The notes beneath the pieces were generated by a model. The model worked only from the letters and a program-made list of their open reading frames with translations, was not told the origin of the DNA and searched no databases. Below are positions 7,242-14,402 of a DNA stretch of 14,402 nucleotides, piece after piece (the first letter of the stretch is position 1; every line of letters begins with the position of its first letter). This DNA comes from Hyphomicrobiaceae bacterium. GTDB lineage: Bacteria > Pseudomonadota > Alphaproteobacteria > Rhizobiales > Devosiaceae. The translations under genes were made by a program, and so were the position numbers. The DNA is taken from NCBI GenBank assembly GCA_020638065.1, contig JACKJG010000023.1, positions 1-14,402 on the forward strand. The letters run 5' to 3'.

Positions 7242-8234
7242 CTATTCCCTGTTGATCTGATCGCCAGTCGACCGGCGCAATTCCAGAATACCGCTATCGA
7301 AATGGCGCGTTGGATGAATGCGATTGGTCAGCAGGGTCCAGGCGCGCCCTTTCGCGAAATCGATCCAAAGCCCTGTGCCTGTGAAGCCGGTATGGCCGAT
7401 CGTTTGCTCTGAGCAATGATCACCGCCCGACCAGCCGGTATAGGGGCGCTCCCAGCCATGGGTGCGGCGCGCGGAGAGCGGCGTGCGGATCAGCGCATCG
7501 GGGCGGGTGTCATCCAGCCGGGCTTTCGCGAAATCGAGGATGGCATCGGCAGTGCCGAACAGTCCCGCGTGGCCAGCCCCTTCAAGTGCCGAGCAATTGT
7601 CATCATGCACTTCGCCACAAAGGACACGATGCCGCCAGGTATCGTCTTCGGTGGCGGCAGATTGGCCGGGATTGGCCGCCCAGGCAAATCCGGGGCCAGG
7701 ATCCATGTCGCGGATGCCCGTTTTTTCGAGCCGTTCGAGGGCGAGGCCGAGCAGGATGAAATTGATATCCGAATAGACGCTTGGGCCCGCCTCCCATTTG
7801 TGCTGAAGCACGAATGTGCGCAACAGGTCCGGGTCCCGGCCATAGGTGTAAATCGGGAAAACGGCAGGAAACGGCGTCTGGTGGCCGAGGCATTGGCGGA
7901 ACGTAACCTTGCGCTCCCATGCGTCGGGTTCGTACTGGCGCAAGTCGGGCAACACGCTCGTCAGTGGTGCGTCGAGATCGATCCTGCCGGACTTTGCGAG
8001 CTGCAGGATACGCTCCGTCGTGAACAGAACCTTGGTCAGAGACGCCAGATCGAACCAGGTGCTTTCGGTCATCGGCCGTTCGTGCGGCACGATCTGGGCA
8101 TGCCCGACGGCGCGGGTGATGAGCGTGCCGTCGTTATTGACGATACCCAATACGCCGCCCGGAATGCGCCCGGCGGCAACCGATTCCGCAAGCGGCTGAA
8201 AGGCGCGGTCGAAAAGCACTTGCAGATCGCTCAT
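7242..8234 (-). CDS. Cytoplasmic serine hydrolase of the beta-lactamase fold, candidate MurNAc-L-alanine amidase
   Basis: The protein has the class C beta-lactamase/esterase layout: SLTK (residues 65-68) as the Ser-x-x-Lys nucleophile motif, YSD (154-156) in place of Tyr-x-Asn, and HTG (281-283) as the third motif. A segment GEVHDDNCSALEGAGHAGLFGT near 207-228 is a hallmark of the subfamily that, as I recall it, includes Bacillus subtilis AmiE (YbbE), an N-acetylmuramyl-L-alanine amidase encoded with murQ. Length is 330 residues from the ATG at 8232-8234, which has GAGGAG upstream and overlaps the ATPase stop by four bases. A longer reading from 8282 would extend into the ATPase gene. There is no signal peptide, so it should act in the cytoplasm. 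Placed between a peptide importer and anmK, it probably strips the peptide from imported muropeptides. This function is inference; a peptidase or esterase role is possible. Confidence 0.9.
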   Translation of the reverse strand: MSDLQVLFDRAFQPLAESVAAGRIPGGVLGIVNNDGTLITRAVGHAQIVPHERPMTESTWFDLASLTKVLFTTERILQLAKSGRIDLDAPLTSVLPDLRQYEPDAWERKVTFRQCLGHQTPFPAVFPIYTYGRDPDLLRTFVLQHKWEAGPSVYSDINFILLGLALERLEKTGIRDMDPGPGFAWAANPGQSAATEDDTWRHRVLCGEVHDDNCSALEGAGHAGLFGTADAILDFAKARLDDTRPDALIRTPLSARRTHGWERPYTGWSGGDHCSEQTIGHTGFTGTGLWIDFAKGRAWTLLTNRIHPTRHFDSGILELRRSTGDQINRE

Positions 8235-9961
8235 GCCGGCTCCTCGATACGAACCTGATGATCGGCGCCGACCTCGCGCCATCTGGCAGCCGGTGGCTCG
8301 TAGCCTGCTGCGCGCACCAGTGATGGAATCTGGGTGTGATCGAGCGTGTAGTGGCGCTTGCGCTGGCCCACCATGGGGACGGCGGAAATCAGCCGTTTGG
8401 TATAGGAGTGCTGCGGATTGGCGAGCACAGAGGCGGCGTCACCGATCTCGACGATCTGGCCGGCATACATGACCGCGACGCGGTGGGCGATGCGTTCGAC
8501 CACCGCCATGTCATGCGAGATGAAAAGGTATGCCAGACCAAACTCCTGCTGCAACTCGACCAGCAGATCGAGCACGCGCGCCTGCACCGAAACATCGAGA
8601 GCCGAGACCGCCTCATCCAGCACAAGGATTTCAGGATTGAGCATGAGGGCGCGTGCAACACAAAGGCGCTGACGCTGGCCGCCGGAAAACTGGTGGGGGA
8701 AACGCGTCAGGGCATCGGCGGAAAGTTCCACCTTTTCAAGCAGGAAGGTCATGCGTTCACGCAAAGTCTGATCCTTGCGATGGCCCGCCGCGATGGCCGG
8801 TTCGGCCAGCAGGCTTTCAACGTTGAGACGCGGGTTGAGCGACGCATACGGATCCTGAAACACCATCTGGATTGGTCGATGCTCTGCGCCGGTGGAACGG
8901 TCGATCCTGCCGCGTGTCTTCCCGACCAGCCCCAGCATCGCCCGCGCTGCGGTCGACTTCCCGGATCCACTTTCGCCAACGATTGCCAGGGTCTCACCCG
9001 GCAAAAGATCGAAATCGACCCCATCCACAGCGTGCACGGCGCCGCCCTTGTGCAGCCAGCTCTTTCCGGTTGGAAACCGGACCACCAGATCATCGACAGC
9101 GACGACGGGCTCGACCCCGGTTGCGCGCTTGCCGTCATTTCGGGCCGATTGCCCCGAACTGAAATGTGGCACGGCCTCGAGCAGGTGTTTCGTATAGTCG
9201 TGTTGGGGATTGTCCAGCACGGACGAGGTGTCATTCTGCTCGACGACAACGCCGTTCTGCATGACCATGATCTGATCGGCGATGCCCGCGACAAGGCCAA
9301 TATCGTGGGTGATGAAGATCATCGCCATGCCGGTTTCGTCGCGCAATTCGGTCAGAAGCCCCATGATCTGCGCCTGAACCGTAACGTCCAGTGCCGTTGT
9401 CGGTTCGTCGGCGATCAGGAGGCGCGGAGCGCTCGCCAGCGCCATGGCAATCATGACCCGCTGGCGCATGCCGCCTGACAGCTGATGCGGATAATAACCA
9501 AGGCGCGACTGCGCGTCCGGAATGCGCACCCGCTCCAGAACTTCGCGCGCCGCATCGACGGAATCACGGCCATGCAGGCCGCGATTGATGCGGAAAGCCT
9601 CTTCGATCTGACGGCCGATCGTGTGGACCGGATTGAGGGACGTCATCGGTTCCTGAAAGATCATGCCGATGTCACGTCCGCGCATCTGTCGCAGTTGATG
9701 CCGGCTGGCGGAGGTCAGGTCCAGAACGTCTCCGCCTGCGCGTTCCAGGGTGATTTTCCCAGCGGTGATCCGCCCCCCGCCAAAGTCGACGAGACGATTG
9801 ACGGACAGGGCGGTCACCGACTTGCCCGAACCGCTCTCGCCGACGATGCCGAGGGTCTGGCCCGCCTGAAGTTCGAATGAAACGCCGCTCACCACCTCAT
9901 TGGCGCGTGCATCGCGGCCAAAGCCCACATGCAGGTCCTTCACCGACAGAAGTGAGGTCAT
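8231..9961 (-). CDS. Fused double-domain ABC transporter ATP-binding protein (DppD-DppF type)
   Basis: This 576-residue protein carries both ATPase domains of a peptide-type ABC importer in one chain. Domain 1 has Walker A GESGSGKS (41-48), signature LSGGMRQR (161-168), Walker B LLIADEP (181-187) and H-loop histidine 219. Domain 2 has Walker A GESGSGKS (329-336), signature FSGGQRQR (425-432) and Walker B ILVLDEA (445-451). In the second Walker B the usual proline after the catalytic glutamate is alanine, a common variant. Each domain ends with the NPQHDYTK or NPQHSYTK helix typical of OppD/OppF proteins. Its start overlaps the DppC-like gene by four bases (ATGA), and its stop overlaps the serine hydrolase start the same way. 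No other ATPase gene is needed for the transporter. Context points to muropeptides as cargo. Confidence 0.96.
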   Translation of the reverse strand: MTSLLSVKDLHVGFGRDARANEVVSGVSFELQAGQTLGIVGESGSGKSVTALSVNRLVDFGGGRITAGKITLERAGGDVLDLTSASRHQLRQMRGRDIGMIFQEPMTSLNPVHTIGRQIEEAFRINRGLHGRDSVDAAREVLERVRIPDAQSRLGYYPHQLSGGMRQRVMIAMALASAPRLLIADEPTTALDVTVQAQIMGLLTELRDETGMAMIFITHDIGLVAGIADQIMVMQNGVVVEQNDTSSVLDNPQHDYTKHLLEAVPHFSSGQSARNDGKRATGVEPVVAVDDLVVRFPTGKSWLHKGGAVHAVDGVDFDLLPGETLAIVGESGSGKSTAARAMLGLVGKTRGRIDRSTGAEHRPIQMVFQDPYASLNPRLNVESLLAEPAIAAGHRKDQTLRERMTFLLEKVELSADALTRFPHQFSGGQRQRLCVARALMLNPEILVLDEAVSALDVSVQARVLDLLVELQQEFGLAYLFISHDMAVVERIAHRVAVMYAGQIVEIGDAASVLANPQHSYTKRLISAVPMVGQRKRHYTLDHTQIPSLVRAAGYEPPAARWREVGADHQVRIEEPA

Positions 9962-10797
9962 GCGCCCCTCTCCTGTGTTCTGGGGTCTAGAATGTCGCGC
10001 AGAGCATCACCGGTCAGATTGAAGCCCAATACGCCGATCATCACGGTCAGGCCCGGAAACAGCATCAGCCAGGGTGCATGCTGCATCAGGTTGCGGCTTT
10101 CCGACAGCATCAGGCCCAAGGATGGCGATGGCGGCTGAGTGCCAAGGCCGAGAAAACTCAGTCCGGCCTCGGTGAGAAGCGACCAGGCCAGGGCGAGTGT
10201 GAACTGGACGGTCAGCGGGGCGATGAGGTTGAGCAGGAGATGCCGGGTCAGGATGTAGCTTTCGGAGCTGCCGAAGGTGCGGGCCGCATCGATGAATTCT
10301 CGATGCTTGAGCGAAAGCGCCGGGCCGCGCACGACACGGGCAAAAATGGGCGTGTAGACGATGGCGATGGCCACGATCGAGGTCATCGGCCCGGGTCCAA
10401 CGATGGAGATGATCAGCAGCGCCAGAAGGATCGCAGGGAACGCCAAGAGAACGTCCATCGTGCGCATAAAAATGCCATCCCACGGCCTGCCCCACCAGGC
10501 GGCGAACAGGCCAATCACGGTTCCGGCAATGGTCGCGCAGATGACCGAAGCGAAGGCCACGATAAAGCTCAGTCCGATCCCGAGCATCAGGCGGCTGGCA
10601 GTGTCGCGGCCCAGAAGATCGGTACCCATCCAGTAGGTGGCACTTGGCGGCTTGAGGCGATCGGGCGGAAAAGCCTTGATCGGATCGTGCGGGGTCAGGC
10701 CCAAAGCTCCGCAGATTGCTGCAATGAGCAATAGCAAAATGATAGCGCCACCGATGCGGCCACTGGGATGCCGGATGAGGGCGCGCAGAATGTGCAT
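9958..10797 (-). CDS. ABC transporter permease, DppC/OppC type
   Basis: This 279-residue inner-membrane protein forms the second half of the translocation channel. It begins MHILRALIRHPSGR and a first membrane helix near residues 16-33. The family hallmark YWMGTDLLGRDTASRL follows, then about five more helices. The ATPase-contacting EAA loop is EFIDAARTFGSSESYILTRHLL, and the end has EAGLSFLGLGTQPPSPSLG and LTGDALRDILDPR, both typical of DppC. I chose the ATG at 10795-10797, which overlaps the upstream permease stop codon by one base (TGATG); a longer frame upstream only reflects overlap with that gene. It overlaps the ATPase gene by four bases. Tight coupling suggests equal production with the other permease. 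Confidence 0.95.
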   Translation of the reverse strand: MHILRALIRHPSGRIGGAIILLLLIAAICGALGLTPHDPIKAFPPDRLKPPSATYWMGTDLLGRDTASRLMLGIGLSFIVAFASVICATIAGTVIGLFAAWWGRPWDGIFMRTMDVLLAFPAILLALLIISIVGPGPMTSIVAIAIVYTPIFARVVRGPALSLKHREFIDAARTFGSSESYILTRHLLLNLIAPLTVQFTLALAWSLLTEAGLSFLGLGTQPPSPSLGLMLSESRNLMQHAPWLMLFPGLTVMIGVLGFNLTGDALRDILDPRTQERGA

Positions 10798-11756
10798 CAG
10801 CGGTTCCCCAGCCGGATGCGCGGATCGAGCGCGACGTAGAGGAGATCTATGATCAGGTTCACCAACAGGAAATTGAAGGCGATGAAGAGCACCGTGCCCT
10901 GCACGAGCGCATAGTCCCGGTGCGTCACCGCATCGAGCACGAGTCGGCCGAGGCCCGGCAAAGCAAAGATCTGCTCGACGATCACCGCGCCTCCGAGCAG
11001 ATAACCGAATTCGACACCGCTGATTGTCACGACGGGAATGAGCGCGTTGGGCAACGCATGCTTCCAGATCACGCCCCAATACGAAACGCCCTTGGAATGG
11101 GCCGTACGGACATAATCGTCGCCCAGAACGTCGAGCATGGCAGAGCGCGAAATGCGCATCACCGATGCGGCGAAGGCAAAGCCAAGCGTGATCGCTGGAA
11201 AAATCAGCTGCAGCAGGTTGGTGCCAAGGTCTTCCGTGATCGGCGTGAAAACGCCCATCGCAGGAACGGTGCCGAAATAGACCGACAGAACGAAGACGAT
11301 CAGAAGGCCGAGAACGAAATTTGGTGTCGACTGGCCGAGCATGGCGAGTATGCGCACGACAAGATCGCTCAGGCGTTCATTACGGGTCGCCGCCAGGACG
11401 CCCAGTGGCACGCCGACCACCAGCGCGATGATCATTGACAGGATGGCCAGTTCGAGGGTCAGCGGGAAATGCTGGAGAATGACGTCGAGCACCGGTTTGC
11501 CGAACGTCACCGACACACCCAGATCGCCATGAAGCAGTCCGCCAAGCCAATTGAGATATTGAACGTGGACGGGCTGGTCGATGCCGAAATAGCGGGCCAG
11601 CGATGCGCGCTGGTCGGGTGTCAGGAGTCCGGCTTCGGTGCCAAGCATTGCCGTGATGGCATCACCCGGAATGAGCCTGATCGAAAAGAAGACGATCAGC
11701 GAAACACCCCAAAGGATCAGCGGGAACGTCAAAAGCCGCTGGGCTACATGGTTCAT
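10797..11756 (-). CDS. ABC transporter permease, DppB/OppB type
   Basis: This 319-residue inner-membrane protein is the first channel half of the peptide-type importer. It shows the DppB pattern: an N-terminal helix (LILWGVSLIVFFSIRLIPGD), the periplasmic stretch LARYFGIDQPVHVQYLNWL, GDLGVSVTF, LATRN-like sequence after the second helix, and AMLGQSTPNFVLGLLIVFVL. The EAA loop is DYVRTAHSKGVSYWGVIWKHALPNALIPV. The C-terminal part has LLGGAVIVEQIFALPGLGRL and ends LDPRIRLGNR, all standard. About six helices are expected. The ATG is preceded by GGGA. It lies 63 bases after the binding protein stop codon, with a hairpin in the gap, and its stop shares one base with the next start. Confidence 0.96.
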   Translation of the reverse strand: MNHVAQRLLTFPLILWGVSLIVFFSIRLIPGDAITAMLGTEAGLLTPDQRASLARYFGIDQPVHVQYLNWLGGLLHGDLGVSVTFGKPVLDVILQHFPLTLELAILSMIIALVVGVPLGVLAATRNERLSDLVVRILAMLGQSTPNFVLGLLIVFVLSVYFGTVPAMGVFTPITEDLGTNLLQLIFPAITLGFAFAASVMRISRSAMLDVLGDDYVRTAHSKGVSYWGVIWKHALPNALIPVVTISGVEFGYLLGGAVIVEQIFALPGLGRLVLDAVTHRDYALVQGTVLFIAFNFLLVNLIIDLLYVALDPRIRLGNR

Positions 11757-11782
11757 GCGTCGTTCCCGGGATCAGAGAGAAT

Positions 11783-11809
11783 GGCAGGGCAGCATTAAGC
11801 CGCCCTGCC
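11783..11809 (-). promoter_or_regulatory. Intercistronic hairpin between binding protein and permease genes
   Basis: GGCAGGGC (11783-11790) pairs perfectly with GCCCTGCC (11802-11809). One A-C mismatch and two further pairs lead to an ATTAA loop. The element starts 10 bases after the binding protein stop codon on the transcribed strand. No T-run follows, so full termination is unlikely. Such hairpins typically guard the 3' end of an abundant binding protein message and reduce expression of the permeases. Confidence 0.6.
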
Positions 11810-11819
11810 CGCGATTTGT

Positions 11820-13343
11820 CTATTCGTCCACCGTCACGTGGCTGAGCGAAACCAGCGACCCGAGCGGTGATGGTTCGAAGCCGTGAACCGTTTTGAGTTG
11901 CGCGGTGTAACTGTAGGAGGTCGACAGCCAGATCCAGGGCGAAACCTCGGCAAGGTGACGCTCGAATTCCTGGAAAATCGCCTTGCGCTTTTCGAAGTCG
12001 GTTTCCACCCGGCCCTGCTGCATCAAGCTGTCGAGCGTGTCGTCGACATAGTTGGAGACCTTGAGCAGGTTGCCGTCCTTAGTGAAGTAGCGATTGTACA
12101 TCGGATAGGGATCCGGACGTCCACCATTCAGGGCGACGGCCATGTCGAAGTCGGCATTCAGCCAGGCGTCAACATAGACGTTGAGCTCCATCAGCTTGAT
12201 GTCGAGCTTGATGCCGATGGCTGCCAGTTGGCTCTGCAGCACCTGCGCTTCGGCAGAGGCAACAGGCGGTTCGCCGGTCGCTGCGATCACCGTTGCCGAG
12301 AAGCCATCCGGATAACCGGCTTCGGCCATCAGCTGTTTGGCCTTTTCCACATCCTGCTGGTAGCAGAACAGCGTGTTGGGGTCGCTGCGGAATGCGGGCA
12401 TGGTCAACGGTCCGGTGACCCGGCCTTCACCCAGAAGCGCGGTGTCGAGCACTTCCTGACGGTTGACGGCGCAGGACATGGCCTGGCGGACCTTCAGATT
12501 GTCCATCGGCGCCCGGGACGGGTTCAGTTGCAGGACGTTGTAGGCCAGTCCGGCGGCACGATTGAGCTGCAGGTTAGGCTCGCTCGGAACGAGCGTTGCC
12601 ACCAACGGGTCGTTGATCAGCGCAAAGTCGGTCTGTCCGGCCCGGAGCGACGCCAGAATGGCCGTTTCATCGGGAAGAACGGAAATGGTGATGCCGTCTA
12701 CGCCGGTCTTGCCGCCTGCCCAATAGGGATTGGGGCTGAGCACTTCCTTCGAGTTGGGCTGCCAGTCATCCAGAACGAATGGACCGGAACCCAAAGTCTT
12801 GGTGCCGATATTGCCTGCCGCAATCTCTGCTGCCGGAACAATCGACGCGTTTGCCGTGGCCATGGCGACAAGGATCGGCGCGTCCGGCTGTGACAGATGG
12901 AAAACGGCCGTCTGCGGATCGGGTGTATCGATGCTGGCAATGGAAAGGAAGTTGGAGCGGGCCGCAGCGCCTGTATCTTCGTTCAGAAGGCGCTCGAACG
13001 ACGCTTTCACGTCTTCCGAGGTCACGCTGCTGCCGTCGGAGAACTTGGCGTCGGGATTGATGTTGAAGGTCAGGGTGAGACCATCATCCGAAAAGCTCCA
13101 GCTGCTGGCGACCGCGGGAACAACCTCCAGATCGGCATTGAGTTGAACCAACGGCTCGTAAATGAGTTCAAGCAGGCGGATCGAGGAGAACGCCGTTTGT
13201 TTGTGCGGGTCGAGGCCGGTTGCGTCCTGCGACCAGGCCATTCGCAATTCGGCTGCCTGCACGGGGAGCCCGATTGCCGTGCCGCCAAGCGCGAGTGCGA
13301 GGGCGGCGCCGGCCAAAATCTTCTTCGATTTAGTCCAGTGCAT
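11820..13343 (-). CDS. ABC transporter substrate-binding protein, family 5 (peptide/muropeptide type)
   Basis: This 507-residue periplasmic protein captures the ligand for the importer encoded next. The N-terminus is a Sec signal peptide (MHWTKSKK, then an Ala/Leu-rich core) with a probable cut after PVQA at residue 30. There is no lipobox cysteine. The mature start AELRMAWSQDATGLDPHKQ and the following RLLELIYEPLVQLNADLEVVP, DGLTLTFNI and KFSDGSSVTSEDVKASFERL are the standard family 5 signature region. GSGPFVLDDW, NPYWAGG and VRQAMSCAVNRQEVLD are also family landmarks. Length fits DppA/OppA-like proteins. AAGGG lies upstream of the ATG at 13343. Family 5 proteins bind peptides, nickel, some sugars and muropeptides; with murQ upstream and anmK downstream, a MurNAc-peptide or anhydromuropeptide is the best guess. 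The sequence alone does not fix the ligand. Confidence 0.95.
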   Translation of the reverse strand: MHWTKSKKILAGAALALALGGTAIGLPVQAAELRMAWSQDATGLDPHKQTAFSSIRLLELIYEPLVQLNADLEVVPAVASSWSFSDDGLTLTFNINPDAKFSDGSSVTSEDVKASFERLLNEDTGAAARSNFLSIASIDTPDPQTAVFHLSQPDAPILVAMATANASIVPAAEIAAGNIGTKTLGSGPFVLDDWQPNSKEVLSPNPYWAGGKTGVDGITISVLPDETAILASLRAGQTDFALINDPLVATLVPSEPNLQLNRAAGLAYNVLQLNPSRAPMDNLKVRQAMSCAVNRQEVLDTALLGEGRVTGPLTMPAFRSDPNTLFCYQQDVEKAKQLMAEAGYPDGFSATVIAATGEPPVASAEAQVLQSQLAAIGIKLDIKLMELNVYVDAWLNADFDMAVALNGGRPDPYPMYNRYFTKDGNLLKVSNYVDDTLDSLMQQGRVETDFEKRKAIFQEFERHLAEVSPWIWLSTSYSYTAQLKTVHGFEPSPLGSLVSLSHVTVDE

Positions 13344-13470
13344 TGGTTTGTTTCCCTTCTGGTTTGCGTGAAATCACCGGCACTTCCGGCTTTGACGCCT
13401 CGGACGCGACGGCAGGCCCCTGCCTTCCGAAACGGCCCGAATTCCTTGTTGTTTCCTGGAGACCAGTCAT
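13330..13470 (-). CDS. Possible small ORF bridging murQ and the binding protein gene
   Basis: An ATG at 13468-13470 overlaps the murQ stop codon (ATGA) and opens a 46-codon frame starting MTGLQETTRNSGRFG. It closes with TAA at 13330-13332, inside the first codons of the binding protein gene. GCGGAG lies about six bases upstream of the ATG, a reasonable ribosome binding site. The peptide has no recognisable domain or membrane segment and is rich in polar residues. It may be a coupling leader whose translation feeds ribosomes to the next gene, or a chance frame in a 123-base gap. Confidence 0.25.
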   Translation of the reverse strand: MTGLQETTRNSGRFGRQGPAVASEASKPEVPVISRKPEGKQTNALD

Positions 13471-14402
13471 TGTGTCTCCGCCTTGCTCAGGGCGCGGCGC
13501 AGAAAACCGCCGGCCGCGTTGAGTTGATCGCGTGCCTCATCCGTGTCCTGACCGGTCAAAAGGGTCAGGATGGCGAGCTTGACATCGTTGTTGGTGTTGT
13601 TCAGCGCAGCCTGTGCCTCGCTGGCGCTGCATTCGGTTGCCTGCATGACGATGTGCAGGGAGCGCGCCACGAGCTTTTCGTTGCTGGCGTTGAGATCGAC
13701 CATCAGGTTTTCGTAGGTCTTGCCGATGCGGATCATGCTCGCCGTAGTCAGCATGTTGAGCACGAGTTTTTGCGCCGTCCCCGACTTGAGACGGGTGGAA
13801 CCGGTGATCACCTCCGGTCCGACCACCGGGGAAATGGCAATATCTGCGATGCCCGCGATCACCGAGTGCGGATTACAGGACAGGGCAATTGTCGTCGCCC
13901 CGACACGATTGGCGAATTCCAGCGCGCCGATGACGAACGGGGTCCGGCCACTCACGGCAATACCGACCACGACATCGTTCGCAGTCAGAGATGCGTTTCT
14001 CAGGGCTTCGACACCTGCTTCGGCCCGGTCCTCCATGCCCTCGACCGCATTGGTGAGCGCGTCAGGGCCTCCGGCGATCAGCCCAACCACCATTGTGGCG
14101 GGAACGCTGAAAGTTGGCGGGCATTCTGATGCGTCCAGTACGCCCAACCGGCCGCTCGTGCCAGCACCGACATAGATGAGCCGCCCGCCCCGCCCAAAGG
14201 CATCAACGATAACATCAACTGCTTTGGCTACATCCGGCAGCGTCTTGGCAACTGCGCCGGGAACCGTCGCATCTTCGGCGTTGATTGTTTTGAGGATGTC
14301 GATAGTGGGCATCAAGTCGATACCCATGGTGGCCGGATTGCGCTGTTCGGAAACCAGATGCGCGATCTCATCAACCAACTCGGCGCGTGCGGCAGGGATC
14401 GC
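13467..14402 (-). CDS. murQ: N-acetylmuramic acid 6-phosphate etherase, 5' end at or beyond window edge
   Basis: MurQ cleaves the lactyl ether of MurNAc-6-phosphate to GlcNAc-6-phosphate and D-lactate, joining recycled cell wall sugar to amino sugar metabolism. The protein has the SEQRNP motif near its start, INAEDATVP, then the sugar-phosphate isomerase (SIS) fold with VGAGTSGRLGVLDASECPPTF. Numbering from a TTG at 14378, glutamates 85 (in ASECPPT) and 116 (in VEGMEDR) are 31 apart. As I recall, the two catalytic glutamates of the E. coli enzyme, Glu83 and Glu114, have the same spacing. VSGRTPFVIGAL, ALSCNP, GPEVITGSTRLKSGTAQK and NKTN-like sequence follow as usual, and a helical UBA-like tail ends the protein. 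The frame stays open to base 14402, so the true start is uncertain. It is the first visible gene of the operon that ends with anmK. A MurR/RpiR-type regulator would be expected just outside, but is not seen. Confidence 0.95.
   Translation of the reverse strand, partial: AIPAARAELVDEIAHLVSEQRNPATMGIDLMPTIDILKTINAEDATVPGAVAKTLPDVAKAVDVIVDAFGRGGRLIYVGAGTSGRLGVLDASECPPTFSVPATMVVGLIAGGPDALTNAVEGMEDRAEAGVEALRNASLTANDVVVGIAVSGRTPFVIGALEFANRVGATTIALSCNPHSVIAGIADIAISPVVGPEVITGSTRLKSGTAQKLVLNMLTTASMIRIGKTYENLMVDLNASNEKLVARSLHIVMQATECSASEAQAALNNTNNDVKLAILTLLTGQDTDEARDQLNAAGGFLRRALSKAETQ

Noticed and set aside
8235..8282. A 16-residue N-terminal extension of the serine hydrolase.
   Set aside because: It lies wholly inside the ATPase gene, while the ATG at 8234 has a strong GAGGAG site and a typical ATGA overlap.
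8336..9478. Long plus-strand open frames opposite the ATPase gene, and similar ones opposite the binding protein genes.
   Set aside because: They mirror highly conserved genes in GC-rich DNA, show no domain, and are explained by codon bias of the real strand.
10798..11079. A longer DppC-like permease starting at 11079.
   Set aside because: The extension overlaps the DppB-like gene in another frame and has arginine-rich composition unlike a permease N-terminus; the ATG at 10797 matches the family start.
1..14402. CRISPR arrays, tRNA or rRNA genes, insertion sequences, prophage genes.
   Set aside because: No regularly spaced repeats, RNA gene signatures, transposase or phage protein motifs were seen.

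Overview
This is bacterial chromosomal DNA of moderately high GC with little space between genes. Gene content and protein style point to an alphaproteobacterium, probably a member of the Rhizobiales/Hyphomicrobiales; the species cannot be named from the sequence alone. Three features support this: the AnmK form with a GTVLDGNID loop, a MurQ/AnmK pair beside a peptide-type ABC transporter, and a cyclopropane fatty acid synthase.

Layout. (1) 1-1955, minus strand: the start of a polyamine-type ABC operon. A PotD-like binding protein gene comes first, then a PotA-like ATPase gene that runs off the left edge; the permeases should lie outside the window. (2) 2177-2647, minus: a small four-helix membrane protein of unknown function whose start codon sits just after a strong RNA hairpin. 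(3) 2737-4040, minus: an Old Yellow Enzyme type NADH:flavin oxidoreductase interrupted by nine single-base indels. (4) 4402-5623, plus: a cyclopropane-fatty-acyl-phospholipid synthase whose first third carries three more indels, followed by a GNAT acetyltransferase at 5687-6109. (5) 6114 to the right edge, minus: a seven-gene unit in transcription order murQ, family 5 binding protein, DppB-like permease, DppC-like permease, fused DppD-DppF ATPase, serine hydrolase, anmK.

The last unit is the most interesting part. It reads as a complete import-and-recycling module for cell-wall muropeptides. The ABC transporter would bring in a MurNAc- or anhydroMurNAc-peptide. The cytoplasmic beta-lactamase-fold hydrolase, possibly an AmiE-like amidase, would remove the peptide. 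AnmK would phosphorylate anhydroMurNAc to MurNAc-6-phosphate, and MurQ would split that into GlcNAc-6-phosphate and D-lactate. From the first permease to anmK the genes overlap or nearly touch, which suggests translational coupling. The binding protein gene is separated from the permeases by an mRNA hairpin. The polyamine-type operon has the same arrangement.

The twelve single-base indels between about 3441 and 4585 affect two oppositely oriented genes, mostly at short runs of one base. Correcting them restores two full-length enzymes exactly. Errors in the sequence therefore look more likely than two neighbouring pseudogenes.
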